Shown here: positions 1 through 9,790 of the stretch, in pieces | How the letters are laid out: the number at the start of each line of letters is the position of its first letter | How positions within the stretch are numbered: position 1 is the first letter of the stretch | NCBI GenBank assembly: GCA_030386875.1 | Contig: CM059567.1 | Span: 55,040,020-55,104,019, forward strand | Reading direction: 5' to 3' | Source: Morinoia aosen | Taxonomy: Eukaryota > Arthropoda > Malacostraca > Amphipoda > Talitridae | DNA length: 64,000 bases | The notes under the pieces: model-generated | Seen by the model: only the letters and a program-made list of their open reading frames with translations | Databases searched by the model: none | What the model was told of the DNA's origin: nothing | Program-made: the position numbers and the translations under genes

Positions 1-78
1 ACACTACAAGGGCCATCTTCTACATAGGAACTTTTATTCTATGGAAAAGATGGAATAACAAATCATAACCACTGATAC

Positions 79-219
79 CTTTTTGTATGGAGTGCAGGAG
101 CTGACTGAAGTGCTGCCTCTCTCCAAGCTGTGAGACAAACTCTGTGAAGAATGCCTCCATCAGCCCCTCCAAATTGCAAACTTGCACTTGCACAGCCATA
201 CTACTACTTTCATGGGACA
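79..219 (-). CDS. Internal exon of an unrecognised neighbouring gene
   Basis: On the minus strand a good acceptor (TTTTAATTATTTTCAG, ending at 220) is followed by 141 nt of open frame and a donor AAAAAG|GTATCAGT at 79/78. The exon begins with two bases completing a codon and ends one base into the next. Its product contains MEAFFTEFVSQLGERQ followed by HFSQLLHSIQK, which reads like an amphipathic helical stretch of a real protein. I do not recognise the family. It has the same strand as atos but lies 18 kb past the atos stop, so a separate downstream gene is more likely than a further atos exon. The flanking sequence to 1310 shows no second exon; further exons would be beyond the left edge. 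Confidence 0.5.
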
Positions 220-1310
220 CTGAAAATAATTAAAATTCATTAGTTTCATAAAAAATGTAAGCAGCTTAGGTGGCTATACTTGGTAAACAAAAATAGTTTT
301 CTAGGAAAGAACCATAACCTTGGCTCAGAGTTACAAAAGTTTGTTTGAAAAGGTCACCAAAGTCAATATCTTCAATCCATAAATCATAACTTAAGCAAGC
401 CCTCGGTGGTTCTCTGGCTCTCAGAATCATTTATTCACATACAACTCTGTCCTTAGAGAAGGATTACACTCATTTTTATTAGATAGCCAGCACTGCTTCT
501 TATAAATAGTAGCTGCTAGTATGACCATGTGGTGCTCTGGCTCATTTCCTTTTTCTTTTAATAATGATGCAGATGTACACAGCTCTAGTCAATTTAGCTT
601 AAGAGTACAATTGATATTCAAGCAATTTTTTGAGGATTTAAGGAGAAAACTGGAAATAAAAATAACTATGAGAGCAAGAGATGACATTCTGACGATAATG
701 ATGCAATTGTCAAAATATAGATTATTTTCATTGGCTGATTTTCATAAGAACTGCCCACATTCAAATATTTCACTCAACACAAGAAGCATTCAGTATGCAA
801 CATTTTTGTGAAATATTGAAGATGCAACAATGAAGATGCAACAATGATATTGATGGATTGAAGATGCAACAATTCATTGAAGATGCAACAATGATACTGA
901 CGGATTTTTTCATTTGCCAACAAATTTTGCCAATGCATCATGTCAAACAACTAAGGGCATTTTCCTTTGATTGGTTTGCATTATATTAAATAAGTACAAC
1001 CTAACTTCTGTAATTTCAAAGTTACTGATGTAGATGATAGGTGAAATGATGGCAAAACCTAGACAAGGAGTAATTTTTACAATGGCAATATAGCATGTTG
1101 TAGCCTTTTTTCATCTTTAGAAATAAAAAAAATATAAGAAAATTGCACATAGAAAAACAACAAACAAAACAATCACATACAACATTAGTCTTTTACAGTT
1201 CACTCAAACATTCTGAGATAGATAAATTTATCTGCAATAGAAAACTGCAAAGCAAAACCATAACCATATACAGCTCATTTATTAAAAACATCTTTCAGCA
1301 TTAATAATAG
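220..1310. other. Intron or intergenic sequence; short tandem repeat
   Basis: There is no supported coding sequence. The only structure seen is a small irregular tandem repeat at 815-907, where GAAGATGCAACAAT occurs four times (818, 832, 859, 879). A 96-codon open frame at 521-811 has no recognisable motif, and I treat it as chance. Confidence 0.5.
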
Positions 1311-2046
1311 GGCCAACTTTGGTCAATGTGAAGTTTAATGCAATCACTGCAAATAATAATTTTATTCTAAAGAATCACTAAAGGAACCCATTTAAGAATG
1401 TTTTCCATGAATGACATTCTGCTCGCTGATGCGTTATTTTCGAATTATTAAACTTCGAAGTTGGCTTTCGCAGGCCAAGGAAGCCAGCACTCCAATCGGA
1501 ATTTCATTAATAACGGAAGCTAACACCCTATTACAAACGTAAACAGGTTGGGTCGTCAGGAAGAGCCTCAGTTCTTCTAGTGAAAATTATAAATAAAGGT
1601 TCTAACTACCCCATCCATTAGGATGACATCCGCAATTTTGATTACATCAGCTCCAATTTGGTAGCAACCATATCAGGTGGCTGCCATGACAGTGTTGCTA
1701 TATGCACGTTTGAATGAATTACTTCCTGCTTCAAACACTCAAGTTGTGGTAACTAATTTGGGTGGGTTGAACCTTTATTAATAATTTTCAGTAAAAGAAC
1801 TGTGGCTCCCCCTCACGACCCAACCTGTTTACGTTTGTAATAGGGGGTTAGCTTCCGTTAATAATGAAATTCTTCTTGATGTGCTCGCTTCCTTCGGCGC
1901 AACTTCAAAGTTGAATAATTCAAAAATAACGCATTAGCAAGCAGAATGTCATTTATATAAAATGTTTTGAAACGTGTTCCTTTAGTGGTTTTTGGGATAG
2001 GAATTATTTTCTGTGATTGCATTAAACTTCACATTGATCCCAATTT
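1311..2046. mobile_element. Foldback element FB-1, copy A
   Basis: The two halves are long imperfect inverted repeats of about 340 bp. The left arm opens GGTCAATGTGAAGTTTAATG at 1321, and the right arm closes with its complement ending near 2040. Further matching blocks are CACTAAAGGAACC with its complement, and the segment around 1510-1560 with its complement around 1805-1860. A second copy lies at 55823-56500 inside another element. The core (1686-1756, AGTGTTGCTATATGCACG onward) is related to the core of the foldback at 56612-57458. There is no transposase frame. The exact ends and target duplication are unclear. Confidence 0.8.
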
Positions 2047-2570
2047 TATTCACTATAGGTGCCTTAAGACTTACATGTTCAATGCATAAATTTTACTAAA
2101 CTTTTTATTGACATAAAAAAATACTAGCAGGAGCCTAGTAATGACATTATAAGCAGCTGAGCAGCTTAGGTAAAAGTAATTTTTATTGATAAATAAAATC
2201 TGAAACAAATAAATCTTGATAATGAAACTCTAGAATCAACTAAACTTAAGTATCCTATTGTACATTTGATATTACTCTAAAAAGGCAATTTAGGAAACGT
2301 TATTGAAAATCTATAACCAGTCACTATAATAAAGCAAAGCTCTGTTAATTAAATTTAGGTACTAGTTTTAATACTGGCATCAAAAATTGCAATTTTATCA
2401 GGTAAGTTCTATACCAATGAGTGTAGAATGCCCAATTCAAGACAAAGCAATGCATAAGCATAGAGTCTAGGTTAATATCAATTATAACAAGATTCAAAGA
2501 ACTGTAATCACTATTTACAAATAAAAATTGCATTTATTAAGTAATTTCTTAAAATTTGAAGCACTAGGTA

Positions 2571-2795
2571 GGGTAATGTTTGAAAGGCCGGACGGTTTGA
2601 ATCGTCGGTCATTTTTAGTTAATTTTAAATTTTTGCGCTCGGTAGTTATCTAAAAACTCAACCCGCAAGGCCTGTAGTGGTGTAATCTGCTACGCGTCTC
2701 ACGGGGTGGCTTTTGGATTGCTATCGATCGTCAAAATTGAAAATTGACTTAGAATGACCGACGATTCAAACCGTCCGGCCTTTCGAACATTACCC
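2571..2795. mobile_element. TA-flanked MITE, 225 bp
   Basis: This element has near-perfect terminal inverted repeats of about 45 bp. It opens GGGTAATGTTTGAAAGGCCG and closes with CGGCCTTTCGAACATTACCC, each flanked by TA (2569-2570 and 2796-2797). TA target sites with long inverted repeats suggest a non-autonomous Tc1/mariner-type element. The arms differ at only one or two positions, suggesting a fairly recent copy. There is no coding frame. Confidence 0.85.
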
Positions 2796-2797
2796 TA

Positions 2798-4337
2798 CAT
2801 ACAGATGGATTGTCCTGAACTTCAGGGATCCTTAGAATATACTTACATAACTGAGTACATGATATGTAGTGTTACACAAACTGAATGGCATGAAAAAACT
2901 CAAAGATGTATTTCACACTACCGATAGTGTCACTCCATTCTTCACAGATATAGGTGAATAACTTTTACAAGATTCAGTCACACCCGGCAATTTCCTAAAA
3001 TTTCATTGATCAAACAGTCAGCACACTCAGCTTTCTTGAGGTAGCTACTTCTTAAAATACGACGCTGTTGTAACACAAATTATGTTTGATAATATAAAAC
3101 AAACTGATTATGAACAAATTTAATTTCAAGAACTACATTAGCCAGAACCAAAAGTTAGAGTACTTGAAAGAGTTAAATTAGCGAACGTGAGATATTTAAC
3201 GCAGTTCAAGTATCGTTCATTTACAGGCGCTAGAACTAGGTATATAGTTGTACACTTAAGAAAATATCATAGCATTAGTTATCCAAAGTATTACAAACAT
3301 AAAATTAAGATATGTTGCCACTTGCAAAAATTACAGCTCAACGTAGTCCAATCACCGCAAAATATTTAAAATTAGACAAGCTGAGGCAAGTACAGCGAAA
3401 GCATCACAACAACGTCCGATAACGAACACAAGCAGCCGCTTCCGGTGGAGTGTCGCGGACTGTAGATCTAGCTCATGTAGAGAAAACAAAAACATTGAAA
3501 GTCGTTATTGAACCAATACATAAACTCAACAAGAAACAATGTTCAAATTATTCTAATTTATGGTCCATGCATTTATAGACTCGAAAAGCTTCAGTTTTAT
3601 GAACACAAGCCCACCAGAAACGTATATGATATTGCCTCCTGGTGTTGTGCGCCACAGAATGAGTGTTTTAAATTAGAAATTGACAGTCTGTTGTCTTTCC
3701 TATCGCTGAAAAAATTTGGGGAACAAAAAACCTATAATTGCCTTTCTGAAATGGTGATTTATATATCTTCATTTCAGGTACCCATAATTGCCTTTATTTT
3801 CCCTGTGATGATACTTAAGGACGATGATAAGACTCACGATCACCAATCCTTGTAAGTAGATTTTTCACGCTTTTATTTCAAGTATAATAATGAACAGACA
3901 AATTATTTTAAGGTATTCAGCTCAAATTATAAAAATATATGTACCGAGTTCCGTCTTCAGGCTACTGTTGGAACCACTCGCCCAACCACTGATTTTCTCT
4001 GTTCACCCTTAAGAGTTTTTCACTCATCTAGGAAAAGAGGATAGAAGCGCTACCTACCTATCTACCTCCCTCGCATGTGATCTGTAAATTTTTCTGAGAG
4101 CACTCATTCAAAACCATAATTTTTCTAAATATTGTTCATGGAAACTTGAAGTTTGTTTCCATTTAAAGTTCACAATGTTTTCAATATGTACATGTAAAAT
4201 TTTTTAACTCAATCTAGTGAGGGAAAATCGAGGTTCTCTATCCCCTTTAGAGTATTCGGTTGATTTTGCCCATGACCACTCAGAATCCTAAGCCATCACA
4301 TCTAAATAGTAAAAATTACCAACACTCTAAAAAAAAG
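2798..4337. other. Intergenic, nothing recognised
   Basis: The longest open frame (3508-3855, plus strand, 115 codons) has no family motif, no convincing splice context, and the composition of the surrounding DNA. No repeat shared with the rest of the window was seen. Confidence 0.4.
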
Positions 4338-4602
4338 TGCTCTCCGTGGCACAGTGGTTAAGGGATCGGGCTCGTATGTTGGAGTCGCGGGTTCGTATCC
4401 CGGCGCTGGCGCGGAGATTTTCCTCGTTGGGTATAAGGGAAAGCTCAAGCACAATACCCCACTCAACCCAGGTGTCGCAAATGGGTACCGGCTTTACGGG
4501 GGAACCGTCATGGTGTCCTATATATAGGGTTAGTTATAAGATATTTGAAAAACCAATGCTTAAATCATATGTATCAGGCTTGATTGGAAATAAAGCATCC
4601 CA
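4338..4602 (+). mobile_element. tRNA-derived SINE, copy 1
   Basis: The head carries Pol III promoter boxes: an A box TGGCACAGTGG at 4347-4357 and a B box GGTTCGTATCC at 4390-4400, spaced as in a tRNA. The body continues to GTATCAGGCTTGATTGG followed by ATAAAGCATCC. The same body and end occur in the copy at 5722-5990, which shows that this is a repeat rather than a tRNA gene. No target duplication was resolved. Confidence 0.85.
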
Positions 4603-5721
4603 AAGATGCCGATGTTAACCTCTAAAGGGCAGAATTCTCTGCGTACGTGTGACACAATATTTTTTTTTCGTTCATCCAAGCAGGAAGGGAGCGAGAATTC
4701 CCTTAATCCCGTCGTGTTTATTCGATTTTCCTAAGAAAACTGATTTTGGGAAAGGCCCGCTTTCAGACTATCGCACACAGAAACTTTAAATTCAATCTTC
4801 ACCATACAGTTGATGTTTTCCTTCCATCAGATGGCGTTGAGTTAATTTTGTGTCCTATTCGTAGACGAGCTAACATTTCTCATTATCGGTTAGCCAAAGT
4901 TGTGTTAGATAGGGGTCTTATGTCTCCAGTTATTAGTGTGTATTTTCAATTTGCAACAGTTTTCAAATACGGGCCTTCATTTTGATGCAAAAACAAATTT
5001 TAAGTAGCATTTGATGTCAGGACGGAGAAGTTGAAGGTTTCATTTCTACTGTACATACATACGTGTATCTTCTAGGGGTTGTCTGTCGGCTCGTTCGCCG
5101 AGTATTATTTCAGTACTAGTGTGTACGGCCCGACAAAAATGACGGGATTCAATACCTTTCTTCGACAAATTTTCAAGATGTGGATGAGAAACAAATATAT
5201 CCATCCTAACAGTACCCGTGATGAAAATATTCTTGTACTTATGCACTGGTCTAACTCGTATCACAGATACGGTCATTTAACTATCTATATGAGCGGGACA
5301 GAGACATGGTTTGTGAAGGGGGCTCCAAACAAATTAACCAAGGATATTATTAGTTAGTAGCAGGACCAGCGAAAATTCCACTGACTATGGCATCATTAAG
5401 CTAGGTGGATCCATGAAAGAATTCCGTCAACATTGCCTAACCTCTGCTACCCTAACATATGCTTACCTTTCCTATCCTAGCCTATTCTACCCGAAGCTAT
5501 CGTGATAAAATATCAAACAATGCATCTAAGGCCTATCTTCCAATGTTCCAAGGCCTGTCTTCCAAAATGCATCCATGAGACCGCACACTCAGGTATCCTA
5601 TGTTTCTTATGAAGCGGACACTAAACAAATATATAAATAAACATACAACGGGTATTATTAGGTTAGATGGCTAGGTATCCAGGAAACATGTGTCATTATT
5701 CATTTATGTATTTATCATGTG
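4603..5721. other. Intergenic between two SINE copies
   Basis: Overlapping open frames of 76-92 codons on both strands around 5046-5357 have no recognisable motif and are probably chance. Nothing else is supported. Confidence 0.35.
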
Positions 5722-5990
5722 ATCACCGTGGTCGAGTGGTTAAGAACGCGCCATTCTGAGAAAGTGTCGGCAGTTCGAATCCCGGCGCCACGCTATCATT
5801 TCTCTCCGTTGGGAAAACAGAGAACTCAGGCACAATTCCTCACCTTATCCAGATGTCGGTAATGGGAACCAGCTTGACTGGGGGTAACTGTCATCGCGTC
5901 CTTACGTTAGTTATAAGACATTTGAAAAAAACAATGAACAAGATATGTATCAGGCTTGATTGATTGATTGATTGGGATAAAGTATCCTTT
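5722..5990 (+). mobile_element. tRNA-derived SINE, copy 2
   Basis: The A box region GTGGTCGAGTGG (5728-5739) and B box AGTTCGAATCC (5772-5782) form a tRNA-like head. The body shares AGTTATAAGACATTTGAAAA and GTATCAGGCTTGATTG with copy 1, ends in a short (ATTG)n tail, then ATAAAGTATCC. The tail and shared body mark it as a SINE of the same family. Confidence 0.85.
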
Positions 5991-7661
5991 TTTTTCGTTG
6001 CTATACATGGGGTTTCACAAGCGATCATTCTTTCTACAATTTTAATAACAAGGGAGGCTTCGAGATCGATTTAAAACTTAGGAGTCATAGCATCGTGCCG
6101 GTATTTACAAATGTATTTGTTGTAAGCAAAAGGGTTTTGATCAGGATAGGAAGTGTGGAAAGAGATAATTAAAAGTTGAGTGTTATTTGGGGTAGCTGAG
6201 ACACCAATGCACAGGCTCCAGCTGCCCGCCCACAATTTCGTCGAACGAGAGTCTCCCCTATGCTGGAAACCCTTTCTCTCAAAACAATTTTACGGAAATG
6301 ATTCTACCAAGGTCGCCAGCGCAACGCTACTATGGACACCCCTCCAGCGCTGGTCGGGAAAAATCTTTCTCTCTAAACTGAACGTCAACAGTACCAGCAT
6401 TGTGCGCTATTCCACTCTGCGTATTGTGTGATTTCGTTATTCTTAGTTTCCTGTGTATTTGTACTAAGTGCAGGAGCTAGAGTATGGGTTTCCTCCTAGC
6501 TCGTAGCGAACCAGCAAGCCCCAACAATAAATCTTTCTCCTGATATTAAAAATAAGCTTAATATATCGAAGTAACTACCTCTAAATCCATATTCATTCTC
6601 AGATTTTTGTAAATATTATTCACTTATGGGCTCAGTGGTCAATGCGAATCTGGGTTTCACGTTCATTGCCCAGACTAACACATCCGCTTCAAAGCTGTCG
6701 TCAATTTATACGCTGTGTTATAGATATAAAACACAAATCACACAAATCATTGAAACAGGAAATGTCGTTGTCAATATTGAGTTCATGATGAAATTCACCT
6801 ACAACCAAAACTTAGTGCCTATCCTTTGCCCCTCGAGGGATCGGTTGCACACAACACGCATCGAATGATCAGCTAAATGTTTCAGATAACGGGGTAATGA
6901 AACAGGTAATTAACAGAGGGATTGACTCCTTTAAATATATTTCTAATATATATATATATATTTTTATGTATATATATAGATCAACAATACCATTGCAATA
7001 GGTAAAATATGTCGCTTAACTTAACATTAAGCACTGCCTTTATGGGCAAGTGCCAAGAGGCAAATTCATTCACAATTTTCTGCATGTACAGAACTGAGAA
7101 GTCCGAATAATGCATGATCACAGGAAAAAATTTTTCATCACCACTCTGCGAATAAAAAAATAAATCTCAGGATCAGTGAGTTAAGTTTTCAAACACGTAG
7201 TAAAACGAACATATTTCACGCTTGGCTGTGTAACAGGAGAACGGAAATGGAAGGCTGCATCTCGACCACAGTGATTACCTGACGACCTGCTAGGAAATTA
7301 ATAAACACTGTACGTCGCTCCAGCCACATCTCAATGACCGGACTTCAAATGAATCGACTAGGAAGGTGCTTTCCTGCCAAATTATAAAGTCTAGACACAA
7401 GGCCTGAAGTTTTTAAGTATAGACACTAGGTTGTAGCTAGCTAATTTAAGCTCAAAATTCATGCTTTTAAGATTTCGTTAAAATGCTGGAGAAAAAATTA
7501 TTGACTTCAAGTTCCCATATACGGATAATTTCAGTGAATCAGAAAACATAACTTACATAACAACTTTGATACAAAAATCTAAGTTCAACATTAAGCAGAA
7601 AACATTACGGTCGAACATCACATGTTCGGATAAAGAAAACGATAAGAAATATCGCAATTCT
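5991..7661. other. Intergenic with a (TA)n microsatellite
   Basis: No coding sequence is supported. An AT dinucleotide run lies at about 6944-6978. Small open frames at 6180-6431 and 6626-6868 have no motifs. Confidence 0.4.
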
Positions 7662-8358
7662 CTGTAAGTCAGCTTAAGCCTCCCTAATTACAAAGAAAGA
7701 GTTCCAAAGAGAGGAAGGAAAAAGGTACCTTTCAGTATGGCAGTATGGAATAAAGGAAGCGGATAACCTATACTCAAGGGGTCTCCACACCCTGCGCATC
7801 GAAAGATTAGATTAGTCGTTAGTTTTAGCCTCCCTACCCAGCAAAAATTGCGATCCAAAGAGAGGAAGGAGGAAGGCACCATTTAGTATGGAGTTAAGGA
7901 AACGCGGAATCTACGCAGAAAGGCATAGAAACAGTTAGTTGTGAAAGAAGATTATGAAACAAGACCAAAGTTGAAGAGGAAAGTAGTAGGTGCTGAAAAA
8001 CAGGACAGCAGTGAACCGAAAAAAGGTGGTCCTTAACATAACAAAAACATTTTATTTCAACAAAAAGAAGGCCTACCTAACTCTCAGCTCAGGCCCTCAC
8101 ATTGTCCCCCTGGGAGCGCTAGTTCCCATAGATACAATAATTGTATCCCCCCGAGGGGGTGCGCATCGAAATAGTATGATTGAAAGAAAGTTATGAAGCA
8201 AGATGAAAGTCAAAAAAGAAAGTAGAAGGTGCAGTGAACCGAAAAACGATAGTTCGTAACAAAACAAAAACAATTAGATCTTAATGGACAAAAAAATCTA
8301 CCTAACCTTTAGGTCAGGACCTCGCATCTTCCTCCTGGGAGCGCCAATTTCCAGAAAA
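7662..8358 (-). mobile_element. SINE-A copy 1, split by copy 2
   Basis: This is an older copy of the abundant SINE-like family. It is present as 7662-7804 and 8172-8358 and was interrupted by insertion of SINE-A copy 2. The break falls inside TGCGCATCGAAA, which is duplicated on both sides of the insert. The shared body includes the AGAGAGGAAGGA block and the GAACCGAAAAA block. Its head end is truncated. Confidence 0.8.
7805..8159 (-). mobile_element. SINE-A copy 2, full length (355 bp)
   Basis: This is the reference copy for the family. It is bounded by a perfect 12-bp target duplication TGCGCATCGAAA (7793-7804 and 8160-8171). On the plus strand it begins GATTAGATTAG and ends in a hairpin CCCCCCGAGGGGG. 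The variable GATTA repeat, and truncations elsewhere that always spare this end, indicate that the transcript runs on the minus strand with a (TAATC)n tail. The minus-strand head carries hairpins (the CCCC/GGGG terminus, ATACAAT-ATTGTAT, GGGA-TCCC). I see no tRNA-like A/B box pair and no open frame shared with other copies. Confidence 0.85.
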
Positions 8359-8992
8359 CTAAGCTCACAATTTTCTGTAAGTGGTGTAAATTCTGCGTTT
8401 AGTAGCCAGAATAAAAGTGTAAAAGGATCAATTTTCTAACTGCCGAAGAAACAAAGTATCAGAGCGCATGCGCGAGGTTAGCTCAACAATGTCATTCATC
8501 ACTCGAGCAGCACCCCCATAGTACGCGAACGGACCATCTCCTTTAGCGTACTGACAGAAAAGAAATTGGCACCAAGCGCCCCAACATTCTGAACCGTAAG
8601 CAAAAAAAATTTTCCAGCATAATTTCTGCGAATAACACTAGAGTTTTCTAAAATGATAGCCATTGGAAGGTAATGTAACAATATAACTGTGCTCTACATT
8701 TCTGAAAGCCGAAGTAGATAAATCTATACAAGTTAGGACTAATAAATAATAATGCGGCAACACATAAAAGATATTCATATCCGATGTGATACAATGATGA
8801 CTCGTAAAGAATTTATTACATGAAATCTGGAACTGAAATTATTTTTAGTTTAATTAGACGCTCCAAGGGGAAATTAATTGATATTTGCAAATCCACCCAA
8901 ACAAGTTCAAGAGCGAAGACACAGCGTAAGAATTTCCGGTTGACACTTAAATGAACGGTAACGACTGTGAATTCACTGTCATTATAATTGCT

Positions 8993-9332
8993 TGATTATA
9001 AATTAGCTTTAGCCTCTCTTCACCACAACAAAAATGTTCAAAGAGAGGAAGGATGAAGGCCGTATTTAGTATGGAGTTAACGGAACGTGAAATCTATGCA
9101 CAAAGGATCCCGTGCGCATAGAAACAGTAAGATAAGAAGGAAGGTTATGAAACAAGATAAAAGTTGAAGAAGAAAGTAGTAGGTGCTGAAAAACAGGACA
9201 GCAGTGAACCGAAAAAAGATGGTCCTTAACAAAATAAAAACATTTTATATCAACAAAAAGAAGGCCCACCTTACTCCCAGCTCAGGACCTCACATTTTCC
9301 CCCTGGGAGCGCTAGTTCCCACAGATACAATA
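8993..9332 (-). mobile_element. SINE-A copy 3
   Basis: Nearly full-length copy in the same orientation, sharing the GAGAGGAAGGA, TTTAGTATGGAGTTAA and GGGAGCGCTAGTTCCCA blocks. It stops just inside the terminal hairpin, so it lacks the last bases of the head. Deduced minus-strand peptides are not conserved between copies, so the family is non-coding. Confidence 0.8.
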
Positions 9333-9421
9333 TCATTGCCATCATAAACGTAGGAGGATACTACCTGTAAAGGTTGCGTTGCCATGAATATAATGCATGA
9401 GGTCGCCGCCACGAAATGAAG

Positions 9422-9790
9422 GATTAGAATAGATATGTTATTTTGCCCCTCCCCAACCAGAACAAAGGTATTTCAAAGAGAGGAAGGATCAAGGCACCAT
9501 GGAATATGGAATAAAGGTAACGCGGAATCTATGCACAAGATCCCGTGAGCATGGAAACAGTAAGTTAGGAAGAAATTTTATGAAACGAGATAGAAATTGA
9601 AGAAATAAATAATAGGTGCTGAAAAAGAGAACACCAGTGGATCGAAACTAGATAGTCCTGAACAAATAAAAAAATCTACCTAATATTAAAAAAAGACCTA
9701 CCTACGGTAATTCTCAGCTCGGGACTTCACTTCTTCTCCCTGGGAGCGCTACTTCCCACACATACAATGGTTGCGTCCCACCAAGGGATG
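9422..9790 (-). mobile_element. SINE-A copy 4
   Basis: Full-length but diverged copy starting GATTAGAATAGATATG and ending near the degenerate hairpin CCCACCAAGGGATGGG. It lies 90 bp from copy 3 in the same orientation. Confidence 0.75.

Noticed and set aside
3508-3855. 115-codon plus-strand open frame
   Set aside because: No motif, no homologous repeat, no promoter or splice context; length within chance expectation.
4337-4420. Possible functional tRNA gene
   Set aside because: A and B boxes are present, but the head continues into a SINE body repeated at 5722, and tRNA arms do not pair fully.
9066-9269. Recurring open frames ending in a ...SLTPY or PLTPY-like C terminus within repeat copies
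   Set aside because: They come from the shared SINE-A sequence; frames are broken differently in each copy, so no protein is maintained.
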